NCBI GenBank assembly: GCA_001692895.1 | Contig: KV748180.1 | Location: 2,474,195 to 2,538,194 of the forward strand | Length of the DNA stretch: 64,000 nucleotides | Reading direction: 5' to 3' | Source: Cenococcum geophilum 1.58 | Taxonomy: Eukaryota > Ascomycota > Dothideomycetes > Gloniales > Gloniaceae | Shown: positions 1 to 11,062 of the stretch, piece by piece | How positions within the stretch are numbered: the stretch's first letter is position 1 | Layout of the letters: each line of letters opens with the position of its first letter | Position numbers and translations under genes: made by a program | Notes under the pieces: generated by a model | What the model was told of the DNA's origin: nothing | Seen by the model: the letters and a program-made list of their open reading frames with translations, nothing else | The model's database searches: none

Positions 1-3000
1 GATTCTACTAACGTAAGATTTCCACCGAATTCCACTGACATAAGAATTCCACCGACACCTACTAAGGATCCGAAAATTCTACTAAGCTCTATAAGTTATT
101 ACTAAGCACTACACCGCCCCAAACTAAATAGAAACTTAAGCTTAGTATACGAAACTACTAGAAGGACTAGTATCCTATAATGAAAAGAATACTTAAAAAA
201 CCCGAACCCGAATCTAATACTGACTCCGTACCTAATACTAAACCTAAACCTAAATAAGAAACTACGGACGAGCCGAATAAGCTTGGTACCCTGGATATCC
301 GCATAATTGGAGCTACTCCGTTAGCGTAACTTGCTAAGAAACCTAAATATACGATCTTTGCTGTCACTATGGCTGATATTAAGAAGGCCTTAGTACCGAA
401 GAAGCACACCGACCCTACTACGAAGGTACTAGTAGAGTACTATAACCGCCTAGAGGTATTCTTATGGAAGGAAGCCAATAAGCTACCGGAATACCGATTG
501 TACGACCATAAGATTGTACTTAAAGAAGGAAAGCAGCCTAGATTTGGACCCTTATACGGGATATCCTAAAACGAACTCTAAGTACTATAAAAGTATTTAG
601 ATAAGAACCTAAGTAAAGGATTTATTAGAGCAAGCTTATTGCCTATAGCCGTACTAGTAATCTTTGTTAAGAAACCCGGTGGCGGTCTACGCTTCTATAT
701 AGACTACTAAGCTCTTAACGCCGTTACTATTAAGAACTGATATCCGATCCCGTTGATATAGAAGACACTAAACTAACTAAGTAAGGCTCGTTACTATACG
801 AAGCTTAATATCATCTCTATATTTAACCGTCTCCGTATTATAAAAGGGGACGAATAGCTTACTGCATTTCGTACCCGATATAGACTATTTAAGTACTTAG
901 TAATACCCTTTAGCCTCACAAACGCCCCGAGCTTATTTTAATATTATATAAACAACACCCTACGCCCCTACCTAGACATCTTCTGTACTGCTTATATTAA
1001 CGACATCCTAATATATAGTAATAACCTAACTAAATATTAGAAATACGTTGACCTTATCCTATAAGCCCTGCACGAAGCTAGTCTACAATTAGATATAGAT
1101 AAATGCGAGTTCTATAAAACGGAAGTTCTATACCTTAGACTCCTTATTTCTATAAATAGTATATAAATAGACCCAAAGAAAGTTGAAGTAATTATGAACT
1201 AGTAAGAACCCGAGAACGTTAAGGACGTAAGAGCCTTTATAGGATTTGCTAATTTCTACTAACAGTTTATTAATAACTTCTCTGCTCTAGTTTTACCCCT
1301 TATAGCTCTAACCTAAAAGGATAAAGTCTTTGTCTTTAATAAGGAATGTAAGAAGGCCTTTACCTATCTAAAAGTTATGTTTACTACTGCGCCCGTGCTC
1401 TAATACTTCAACCTAAACCGAATAAGTGTTGTAGAAGCCGACTTATCTAACTACGTCACTGAAGGCATCCTGTCTTAATATAACGAGGATGGAGTATTGC
1501 ACCCTGTAGTATACTTCTTAAAATAACTAAGCCCAGCTAAATGTAACTACGAGATCTACAATAAGGAATTGTTAGCTATTATTAGGTATTTTAAATAATG
1601 GCGACCCGAACTAGAAGGCGCTGGATTTCTAATTAAGGTCCTTAGCGACTATAAGAACCTATAGTACTTTACAACCACAAAACAGCTAAGTTATTGTTAG
1701 GCCCGCTGGTTAGAATATCTGTCTTATTTCCGATTTTTAATTATATACCGCCTAGGCGTCTAAGGTTAAAAGCCTAATGCCCTAACCCGACGCTTATAAG
1801 ACGCGCTAGCCCTAGAAGAAGCGCGCTCTTACCAAAATTAGACCCTACTTCGCCCTAAACTATTTAACCCTCCTACTAAAGATCTTACGGTATACGTCCT
1901 TGAAATAACTAATTAATTAATTGAATAGATTATAGTTAACGAATACCTAAATAATAAGTTTATCTAAGAGACGCTTAAGCTAATGCAAGATAGTATTAGA
2001 CGCTCTAAAAAGATTTCTCTAAGTAAATGCGAAGCCTGCGGAAACCGCTTATATTACTAGAACCGTCTAGTTATCCCTAATTACAATAAGCTTAAGCTTA
2101 AACTCCTTAAACACGTATATAATCTACCTGTTGCCGGCCACCTAGGCTAAGGAAAGACCCTAGAACTACTTTAACGGGAGTATTATTGGCCGAATATGTA
2201 TAATATAATATAAAAGTACGTCTCTAGCTGCTATACCTACCGACGAGCTAAAGCCTCGCATAAGACGTATAACGGTCTTTTAAAGCCGCTGCCTATTCTA
2301 GACTAAAGATAGAAGGATATCTTAATTGACTTTATTATTGACCTTCCTAATAGTAGAGGCTGTATAAATATTATGGTAGTTATAGACCGACTATCTAAAA
2401 TAAGACACTTAATTGCCTGCCCTAATATATTAACGCCTACTATTGCCCAACTATTCCTAGATTATATATGGAAACTCCACAGACTCCCTAAAACAATTAT
2501 CTCTAATAGAGGCAGCTAGTTTGTCTTGGTATTCTAGAAAGAACTAACTACTTAACTCTGTATTAAAGCACTGTTATCTACCGCGTATTACCTAGAAATG
2601 GATAGCTAAACGGAACGCGTAAATACTATAATGGAACAGTATATTCGGATATACACGTTGTATTTATAGGATAACTAGATTAACTAGCTCGTATTTACTA
2701 AGTTTACTATAAATAATTCCGTCTCGGAAACTATAAAAGTCTCCCTATTCCTGGCCAATTACGGCTAGCACCCACGAATGGGTTTTGAATCCTTTAGTAA
2801 TGTTCCTTACCCTACTTATTACGCCTTATAAGTTGTAGAAGTAAATAAATTCGTAGAGAAGATAGAGGAACTACAACAGTTCCTTACTAATGAGATGATA
2901 TAGGCTTAATCTATCTATAAAGCCGCAGCAAATAAGAAACAAACCCCAGTACCGGCCTACTAAATTGGCGATTTTGTCTGGCTAGATATAAGAAATCTAA

Positions 3001-3413
3001 ACACGAAACAACCTACTAAGAAACTTAATTAGAAGAACGCTGGCCCTTATAAGGTTAAAAAGGTTATCTTTCCTTATGCCTACCGACTGAAGCTCCCTAA
3101 TACGGTTAAAATCCACCCCGTATTCTATACGTTAGTCCTCTACCCTACTGCCCCCGTATTAGACGCCCTACCTAGATAGATATAAGACCCTCCCCCACCA
3201 GTTAAAGTGGATGGTGAGAACGAGTACTTTATTAAAAGAATTGATGATATTAAGTACGATAAACGGAAACGCTAATATATATATCTTATAAAATAAAGAG
3301 GCTTTACTAAGTCCTTATGGAAACCTATTGACTTTGTAGGACTTATATAAGCCGCAGAAGACTTTCACAAACTTTACCTAGAACTACTATAGCCCTATCT
3401 CGCAGAAGCTTGA
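1..3413 (+). pseudogene. Gyp1 pol (RT, RNase H, integrase, chromodomain), RIP-inactivated
   Basis: Once the polyprotein that copied the element RNA and integrated the cDNA. Frame 3 reads through with dozens of TAA/TAG stops, mostly where Gln is expected. RT has FVKKPGGG near 663-690 and the catalytic box as YIND (993-1004) instead of YxDD, a G-to-A change. RNase H lies about 1430-1800. Integrase shows an HVYNLPVAGH zinc-binding start (about 2112), a CYTY remnant of its CxxC (about 2230), and a core at 2270-2800. The chromodomain, starting EYFIKRIDDI, is at 3222-3375. The open stretch at 369-569 (66 codons) is the linker before RT. Start, RT box, chromodomain and the terminal TGA (3411-3413) share one frame, so decay was by substitution, not indels. 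Confidence 0.95.
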
Positions 3414-3430
3414 GTTTAAAGGGGGGGTAC

Positions 3431-3800
3431 TGTTATAGGATACCCCTGTAACACCTTGTACATGTCTACCTGTTTCCACTAACTTAGCAATTAGAGACTA
3501 ACTATAAAATAGTAATCTAACGGCAATCTGATGGCAATCTAACGGCAATCTATAGCATTCTGCTATATTCTGCTAAGTTCTACTAAATTCTACTAAGTTC
3601 TACTAGGACCACGACCTAAACCCTATTCTGCCCATATATGTGTTAACTAAGCAACCAAGTCAATAATATATACCCTTTCTTCCCGTTTTCCTACCTTCTT
3701 TCCTTACGCAACGTCTTGACCTCCTTACACAGTTTATATATATAGCTTAATAATATCTACCTTGCTATATATTATCGTCGCTTATACTCACTCCGTGACA
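3431..3800 (+). repeat. Gyp1 3' LTR (370 bp)
   Basis: Starts TGTTATAGGA right after a polypurine tract (AAAGGGGGGG, about 3418-3427) and ends CTCCGTGACA, so it has TG...CA termini. It contains short repeats of ACGGCAATCT (3518-3552) and of ATTCTGCTA/ATTCTACTA (about 3555-3600). The partner LTR lies outside the window, so the outer boundary rests on termini and on the switch to Cop1 sequence at 3801. Confidence 0.82.
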
Positions 3801-3805
3801 CTTAG

Positions 3806-6800
3806 CTATTAATTTATTAAATTTTAAAGAGTTTTTAACGCTTATAGGATTGCTAAAGTACCATAATATTAATTATAAGACGCTTCTCCTTTATAGTACT
3901 AAGCTTAACTAAACACTTATAGAGGGAATATAAGTTAGTACACACGATTATAGGAATAGCGGGAAGTTCGAGCCAATCTATAATTATCTTAAGAGTAGTT
4001 CCAATTGCAATTACTATATTAACTCCGCTAACTATTCTATATATCTCTAACGCTAAAACGCTTTAAGTAATGCGTTTACTTTTAGTAGAGCTCTAATAGA
4101 TAAGATTACTATAAATTATAAAGTTATTCTCTTTAGTAGATTTGTTTGCAATAATAATCTTATATCCTAACTAGGAGCTAAGATCTTTATTATTTATAAA
4201 CAATCCATTAATAAATATAAAGAGCTTAGCGGTAGGAAGGTTAATAGGGACATAGAGTAGTCCCCAATTAAGATAGTTTATTTGCTAAAAAAGGCGCTTA
4301 TTTAGGGTAAGAACGTCCTCCTTAGTTAGTTTCTGGTGTTAAGCAGCAACAAAGAAATTAAAGGAAGCCTTAGGTTAATAAAGAAAAGCAATATAAGCTC
4401 CGCGAGCGCGTTACTCCATATATCCTTACTTTAGAGAGTTAATGTTAATAATATTAATCTTCTTACCTTAACCCTTCTAGCGTAAAGCAATAGAATTCTT
4501 ATTTAGGGAGAGGATGCATCTATTAAAGAGCAATAGTATTATTAAATTAAGTCTTTCCTTTAGCTTTACTATAAGATTTACCTTTACTAGCTTATCTTCT
4601 TTAAAAGCTAAGAATTAGTCGTCTCCTAAAATAATTATATTATTAGTTTATATACTAACAATTCTAAATAGAGTTCCTATAGTTATAATAAGAAAACAGG
4701 GATTAAATATAGAGGTAGTTATTAGGAGCTTCTCCTTATAGTGCTTACTATAGGTAGCCTACTAATAAGTTCCTGCCTCCGCGATTCTATATAATAGCTT
4801 AAGTACAACTATTTTTAGGATATTAGTGGCGAATTTACTCTAGAAGGTATACTAGTATTAAGCGCTAAAGGCGCATCTCTAATTAAGTATAGGCCTAGGT
4901 AATATCTTATAAATAAACTACTATTTTATTCTTTATTAAGGGGGGAGCTAGCGTAATAATAACTTACTAACTAGTTTATTAAATTATAGGGGATTATATA
5001 AGAATTACTTCCTTACTATTATTATTATAACCTTAAATAACTAGTCTTAACTTCTTAAATAGGGTATTAGTAGCTTTACCTTTAATCTTATTAACCATTC
5101 TTAACTTAAATATATAAACTCTATTAAACTTAGTAGGGTTATACTTCTTAAACTTAAAGACTCCTCTTATAATAAGACTGTTAATCTTTTACTTGTTAAA
5201 TACTTAGAAAGGAGCTTTTAGAGTTATAATATAACCTTCCTTTTAGAGCTGTTTTGCGAGCTTAAAGTTAGTCTTCTCTTTAGCTATTATAAAGGCCATT
5301 AATAATTTAACTTTACTCTTAATAGCGGCAATAAATTGCTCTTTAAAATTAATAAAATATTGGCGATTTTGTAATCCCTTTAGGCAACCTTTACCGCGTT
5401 ATAGTTACGGCATATCTACTATAACTATATTAGAATCGTAGTCGCCTTCTAGAGCACGTTAATTATAGTTATCCTTTAGGGTATTCTTTAGGGTATTCTA
5501 TAAAGGCTTAGAGCGGTTATTCCTATAATAGGGTTTAATAACAGTTAATTGGAATTAAGTAGGTCTATAAGGCATCTAAAAAGTATAAGTTTAACTATTA
5601 ATTATAATAAGTTTATATAGGCCTAACTATCCTTCCTTTTTACGCTATACGTATACCTTAGATTAGAGTGGCAGATTAAGCGTAGTTAAGGTATTTAGGC
5701 TATTTCTTATTCCTAGTACGTTATTAACCTAGCGTATAGCGTAGAGGCGTCGTACCTCCTTTATTGCTTTATAAATAGCCTTAGCTTATTATACAATAGA
5801 GGGAGATAGTAGAGAATTATTAGTTATTTAAGGGTAGGCGCTAAAGACTAGTAATATAGGTATAAGCCTATTTAGCCTAGCGGAATTATTAACAGCCTTA
5901 ATAGCTATCTATAAGATAAGCTTTTTACTAGCGTCCTCTAGTTCTAAAGAAATAATCTTATATACTCGGCGTAATAACGTATAATATTATTCTACTTTTC
6001 CAACGCTATTATATGCCTTAATAGGGACTTCCTTAACCTTAATTACTATTACCTTTACTTATTACCGAAACTCTATAGATAAGAAGTTCCTTCCTATATT
6101 ATAAATAACTTAATTAGGGGGTCCTAGGTAAATATTAATCTAGTATAATTAAAGAGTATCCTATGCGTTCCTAGCTAATATATCCTTTAAAAAAATATAC
6201 GGCTTAAAAGGAGGTTAAGAAGTTAATAACTTAGAGTACTAGCTTACCGCTAAGGTATATAATGTTAATAATAATACAGAAGTTAAAGTCGTAGTTATCT
6301 TTAAGGGTAAACTTAAATCGGCTAGGAGACTTCTAGTTTATTTAGTAGTAATAATAGTACTTTATAAGATACTTAATCGCCTTAACCTTAACCTTATAAC
6401 CTACTCGCTAAAGAACCCTAAGTAGTTAGTAAACGGATAAGTGGCCAAAACAGCGGTGTAGTTAACGTAGCTCTAACTTAGTTAAGTAGCTTTAAGCAAC
6501 GCTCCTTTCTAGTTATTAAAGAAGTAACTAAGGGTAACCCTACTTGCGTATAATAGGTACCCGGTTATCTCCCTAAACAAGTATATTCTTAAGGTTATTA
6601 AGCTTAACACCTAATTTATCTATATTTTAGATATAGAATAGAAATGGGGTATTTATAGGAATAATATAGAAAGTAATATATCCTAATAGGGTTTGGACCT
6701 TAATTATACTAAAAGAGATTATAGTACCCTTATTAAAGTAAATTATATATTAGCCTACCGTTAATTTATTAATCTAAACAGAGCTATTAAGCTACTAAAG

Positions 6801-7000
6801 AGCTTAAACTTAAGGTTCTCCTACTATAGATACTCCTATAGCTCTAGTATCTAGCATAATACCATAGAAGACGTTTACTAAGTATCTATTATTAAAGGAG
6901 AACACGGAACTTTCCTTTAGCTTATTAAAGATATCTAACTTTATAATATAATGGAGCGTAAATTAGTTATTAAGAATAGCAACAGTTTATATGCTATTTA
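3806..7000 (-). pseudogene. Cop1 pol (protease, integrase, RT, RNase H), RIP-inactivated
   Basis: Minus-strand translation gives recognisable Copia blocks between many stops. A protease-like LDTRA (DTG changed to DTR) lies near 6870. A GAG-pre-integrase segment, LHRCFGHLSV, lies near 6480, followed by integrase to about 5500. RT begins near 5160 with a fungal Copia block (KGKATNT; then SP-I-I near 5000; then DIT-AYT near 4900), and RNase H runs to the left end. Stops are mostly TAA/TAG. Domain limits are approximate because I followed the frame in pieces. The 92-codon plus-strand open frame at 6951-7229 is a shadow of this region. It is unlikely that any part is still expressed as protein. 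Confidence 0.85.
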
Positions 7001-7229
7001 CCTTACTATACTCGGTAAAGTATTAATTAGTAGAGTAGTCCTTAATTTCTATATCCATAAGGAGCTATTCGGCCTTATTAACCTTACCCTTAAGATTTTT
7101 TACGCCTTTATATTAAACCAGGAAGCTTTAAAAGTAGGCTATAGTAACCTTTTAGTTTCTAATATTTTATACGCTCTAGCGAAACTTATTATATGCCTCC
7201 TTTTATCTATTAAGGGGGTACCTAGTTAA

Positions 7230-8591
7230 CTAGCAATTTGGCTTCTTATAAATATAGCACTTCTTTTAACAATCGCTCCAAAATAAACCTCCATAATTAC
7301 CTTATAGTTAACGTTAGTTATACCCTCTACTATATCCTCTACCGCGGCCACTATATATTTAATTAGTCCAGTTATAATCGTATTAGTTTAGAATACCGGT
7401 TTAGATAGGGTTTTCGGTATAAAACTATTAAGATTCTTATATTCGTATTATAGTACCTATAGTAGAGCACAGTTTAGTATATACTCCTTTAAATATATCT
7501 ATAGGTTTATATAGCGCTAAATTACACTTAGAAACACTATAGTAGGCTAAAATAACCTAGTCCCTTAGACTGTTCTTATTTTAGTAAGTTTTAGTAAAAC
7601 TATATTAGATTTTCTAAAGTTTATTAAAAAGTAGTTAAAGGCACTCTAAATAAGTCTTTATTAGATTATAAGTAATAATTCTCTAGAATATAATCTCCCA
7701 CCATTTAGATATATAGAGTTAGCAATTCTTATTAGTTTTAAAGTGGGCTCTAGTAAGCTAAAGTATTATATTAAAGCTATAGTTTCTACCTATAATATAG
7801 TTATAATAGAATATCGCTGCCCGTCTCTTTAATATAATAGAGAAAGCGTAATAGAACTAGTAGTATTAAATTCTAACCTTATTATAATAGTTATAAAAGA
7901 CCTATAGTTTTACTCCAAGTATATTATATAGTTCTCCTCTAAACTTCTTCTCTTTGTCTAAATATACCTTTATTAGATTTATAACTTCTTAAAATAGAGG
8001 CTTACCAGTTAGCTAAAATAGAGAAGTTAGAGGAGGTAGAGGAGGTAAAGGAAGAGTAACTCTAGATAGGAGAACACCTCTAGGTAAGAGAGTACCTCTA
8101 GGTAGGAGAGCACCTCTAGGTAGGAGATTAGCGTTCTAGGGGTTTTAATATAAATTAAAGTTACCTTCCAAAGAATATAGGTTAGTTTTAGGTTTCTGTA
8201 GTTAATATATAATCTTAGCTTCCGTCTATTCTAGTTCTTCTATACCAATAATAACGGCCTAAATATTACTAGTGATTAGGTTACCGTTCTTAGCAACGTA
8301 TACCCTATTTCTATAAAGGAAGTCCCAAAAATCCCAAACAATATTAACATTGCTAAGTGCCCAGGTGTCGGCGGTCCATCCTATAAAATCCTCCCTAAAA
8401 TATTCCCACAGCTATAAATCGGCGTAGTATCTATCTCGGTAAAATAGAATATAGTATAAAAGAAAGCTATTAACTTATTTTATAGTACAAGTTATTATAT
8501 TAAAGGCAAATTCATTCTAATCTTCATTAATAAGTTTCGCGTGCATGGCTACCCCTAATAGTAAAAAGTCTCTCCAGTCGTTTATAGCCAT
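7230..8591 (-). pseudogene. Cop1 gag-like region
   Basis: The most upstream readable minus-strand frame starts with an ATG at 8591 and reads MAINDWRDFL, then a Trp-rich stretch (GWTADTWALS, VWDFWDFL) interrupted by few stops to about 8200. Further down it becomes repetitive and then hard to follow to about 7230. Position between the 5' LTR and the protease is that of Copia gag. I did not find a clear CCHC zinc knuckle, so gag is assigned by position. The better preservation of the first 400 bases compared with pol is notable. Confidence 0.6.
8061..8132. repeat. 18-bp tandem repeat, 4 copies
   Basis: Four head-to-tail copies of a unit like TCTAGGTAGGAGAGCACC (8061-8078, 8079-8096, 8097-8114, 8115-8132). 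They are preceded at about 8025-8060 by a simpler GAGGTA-rich purine run. The unit is a multiple of three and lies inside the Cop1 gag-like frame, so it would have encoded a six-residue repeat. Confidence 0.85.
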
Positions 8592-8869
8592 ACTTTCGGA
8601 GGGAAGTATTATTGGTATAGTAATTATCATTTAGTACGCGTTCGTGACGTATATTTGCGATTATGGGGCTTAAAACTAGTTCTAGCCTTAAATCGCGAAG
8701 ACCCGTAACGCGTGTTATTCTGCGTAATAGACGTAAGAATCTATAATCTGGGAATGGCTTAGAACCAGTTCTAGCCTTTTAGATCCTTAGATTCGTAGAA
8801 GAGTTCTATTTAAGATTTAGGACCAGTTCTAACCTTAAAAAATAACTTCCTCTAGCACGAGTAACACTG

Positions 8870-9144
8870 GTACAGTGGCTTGTCTCTTCTTAGTAAAATA
8901 CCTAGCTATTCTATAGTATAACTGTAAAGTTAACCACTAATTAGTGTTGGTCTTATAAGGTAATATTACGTATCTACAAGTTGTAGGTAGTATAATAGTT
9001 AATTGTTACATTCTATCTAGAATAAGGAAGGGTAAGGAACCTAAGGTTCCTCACTACGCTAGTGCCGCGGCGGCACGTAACGGCAGATTGCCTCACGTGA
9101 CGGCAAATTGCCTCGCATAATAGCAATTTGCCTCATTCCTAACA
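8870..9144 (-). repeat. Cop1 5' LTR (inner boundary uncertain)
   Basis: On the minus strand the element starts TGTTAGGAATGAGG at 9144, and AT-rich host-like sequence follows beyond it. Within it (about 9072-9130) are three spaced copies of a GGCAAATTGCC-like near-palindrome. Its inner end is not resolved because the 3' LTR is missing; 8870 is an estimate. Just inside, the leader (8670-8840) carries three spaced copies of GGCTAGAACTGGT-like sequence, a short imperfect palindrome. Confidence 0.6.
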
Positions 9145-9954
9145 CTTAAGGTCCTTAAAATCGGACTCTATACCTATATATAGTAAGGCCTATAAACCTA
9201 CTAGTTTTTGGATTTAGTAAAGCTTATATAGAGATGTTATATAGTGTGCGGGTAGGACTTAGTAGTTATTAAAATATTAGGGCAGTGGTGAAAAGTTTTT
9301 ATATAGAATGGTAAGATCTTAAAAACCACCGCTATTGGTACCCCTTTATAGTAGATAACTTCTATATACTCCTATTTAACCCTATATAATCCGTATAGAT
9401 ATAAAATAGATTCTATAATATCCCCTAACTATTAATTAAAAGCTTTAATAACCTTTTATATTAATAAATAAATAAACATATACCCCCCCTTTACCCCTAG
9501 GGCAATTTCCCGCAGAGTATATAGTTACTTACCGTACTACTATAATACTACTGCCTAGCAGCCAGATATAACCCCCTATAGTTTTTCTATCTCCTCTTAA
9601 CGGCTTAGTAACCCTTAGAGAGGGCCTAGTAACTAGGGCATAGGCGTAAAAGATACTTAGGTATACATATATATCCTACTTTCATCTTTTAGTATTAGGA
9701 TAGTAAAATAGATAAATCCCCCTTACGCCTTTAAGAGCTTTAGGGGGAGGGGGGGCGTATATAGTAATAGTTAATAAGAGATAGTATATAGCGGACGGTT
9801 AAGATATAGGCAATAATAATAAGCATGCAGTAATTAATTAATTAATGGTAAGACCTAGTAAGGATATAGTAAACCCTAGCTATAGATAAGCTAGGAAAAA
9901 GGAAGTAGTAGTTATTAAGGAGATCTAATATCTAACGGAGGTTAGGACGTAGCT
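9145..9954. other. Non-coding AT-rich sequence flanking Gyp2
   Basis: No coding signal in six frames. Contains a C-run (CCCCCCC near 9483), a G-run (about 9734-9747) and a short TAAT microsatellite near 9831. This is the left-hand host of the Gyp2 stack and ends in the ATAGG target duplication (9955-9959). The right-hand host resumes at 56277. I cannot identify the sequence. Confidence 0.7.
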
Positions 9955-9959
9955 ATAGG

Positions 9960-10355
9960 TATAACGAAGCCTTATAGGAAATGCTATGGTGGACTTGTTA
10001 ATAGGCCGGGTATATAGGTATAGAATAGTTAACAACGTAAATATAACTAGTAGAGTAGTTACCTAATAGATTAACTATAAAGAAAAGAAACTATCTGTAG
10101 AGACCGTATATCCTTAAATATATAACTCCTCCTTATAGTAAAGGGTTTAGTATATTAGTACGTTAGTATATTGGTACGTTGCGTTCCTACGTTCCTATAT
10201 TCCTACATTTTAAACTTATAGCGTAACTAGCTATATAACTTAGCTACCTTTTATCCTATAGCTCGATCAGTTCTAGCGCCTCCTATACTATCTTAACTAA
10301 CCCATTTATGTCTCTTCTTAGTAGTTATACTACTGCCGATATAAGGTCCGTAACA
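9960..10355 (-). repeat. Gyp2 3' LTR (396 bp)
   Basis: Plus-strand termini TATAACGAAGCC...GGTCCGTAACA; the first two bases are RIP-altered TG. Matches the right-hand copy at 55853-56271 but is 23 bp shorter. Flanked on the left by ATAGG. Confidence 0.93.
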
Positions 10356-10360
10356 CCATC

Positions 10361-11062
10361 CCCCTCTTTATCTTCGTCCTTAAAGATATCCCTTATCTCT
10401 AAGTCGTCTATTAAAGGTATAGTATTCCCGTTTTTAATTTAATGACCTTTATTATTCCTAATGCCTTCTATTAGATCCTTTATATCTAATCATCGTAACC
10501 GGCTGGTGACGTTTATTCTATTACTTGGTAAAGTTATACCGTCCTATTCTTATTATGCGGAGAAGAAGTTAGTATACGTTATAATTACGGCTCCGTCTAG
10601 TTGCTAACCTTCTTCTTATACTAAGTATACGCGTCTTATTATTCTTTATAACCGTTTGGTTCCTTATCTAATCTTCTTTAGGGTTGCGCGTATTAGTAGC
10701 GGCTAAAAGACTAGAGAGTAAGCTGGCTAGGGCCCTTACTAAAGTTCAGCGCCATTTTAATGAGGCGTCTTAGGCTCTAAAAGCTTAACTAAATACTTAT
10801 GCTCGCCTAAGCCGTCTAGCAAAGGTGCGTAAAAAGGTGCGCTTAAAAGAGCTTTATTTAGTAGAGTAAGGTCTATTTAAACTTAAGGCTAAGGAGGCTA
10901 AAAAGGGTTATAATTAAGAAGAGGCGGAAACAGTTTATACGCCGGTAGTGAATCCCTTAGATAACCCGGCTCGTCTATTGCCTTTAACTAATCCTTTTGT
11001 TTTAAGCTTCTTTTTAATATTACCTAACCTATTTTCTTTTAATACTCCTATACCTTTCCTAT
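10361..11062 (+). pseudogene. Antisense frame in Gyp2: Zn2Cys6-like cluster plus coiled coil
   Basis: Reads opposite to Gyp2 gag-pol, in the gap between chromodomain and 3' LTR. The first part (about 10535-10635) has residues at the spacing C-x2-C-x6-C-x13-C-x2-C, with Tyr where RIP would convert Cys (TGY to TAY). After a change of frame near 10640, a frame with only a few TAA/TAG stops reads AAKRLESKLARALTKVQ (from 10699) and continues through YARLSRLAKVRKKVRLKE, a Lys/Arg/Leu-rich coiled-coil-like segment. It ends PIPFL-stop at 11062. This is the best preserved of four copies (also in Gyp3, Gyp4, Gyp5). Its C-terminal end overlaps the chromodomain end on the other strand. Function unknown; DNA-binding or regulatory is only a guess from the Cys spacing. 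Confidence 0.62.

Larger units (their letters stand above)
1..3800 (+). mobile_element. Gyp1: Ty3/Gypsy chromovirus, 3' part only
   Basis: LTR retrotransposon running off the left edge; gag and the 5' LTR are outside the window. Visible in order are the end of the protease-RT linker, reverse transcriptase, RNase H, integrase, a C-terminal chromodomain, a polypurine tract and the 3' LTR. It belongs to a different family from Gyp2-Gyp5: the LTR is unrelated and only about 55 bases separate the chromodomain end from the LTR, with no room for the antisense frame found in the others. It directly abuts Cop1 at 3801, so it probably inserted into that element; its left target duplication cannot be checked. 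Confidence 0.93.
3801..9144 (-). mobile_element. Cop1: Ty1/Copia element, 3' end lost
   Basis: Read from the minus strand the order is 5' LTR (starting at 9144), gag-like frame, protease, GAG-pre-integrase, integrase, RT and RNase H; integrase before RT is the Copia order. The 3' end is cut at 3800/3801 by Gyp1, and the missing part is presumably to the left of the window. Heavily RIP-mutated throughout. Confidence 0.85.

Noticed and set aside
167..409. 80-codon minus-strand open frame
   Set aside because: Lies opposite Gyp1 pol linker; hydrophobic low-complexity translation with no motif. Shadow of the real frame.
6951..7229. 92-codon plus-strand open frame
   Set aside because: Opposite the Cop1 gag/protease region, whose blocks read on the minus strand; no motif of its own.
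9960..10355. Solo LTR as explanation for the left Gyp2 LTR
   Set aside because: The matching ATAGG duplication lies 46 kb away after the second LTR, so it is one end of a full element.
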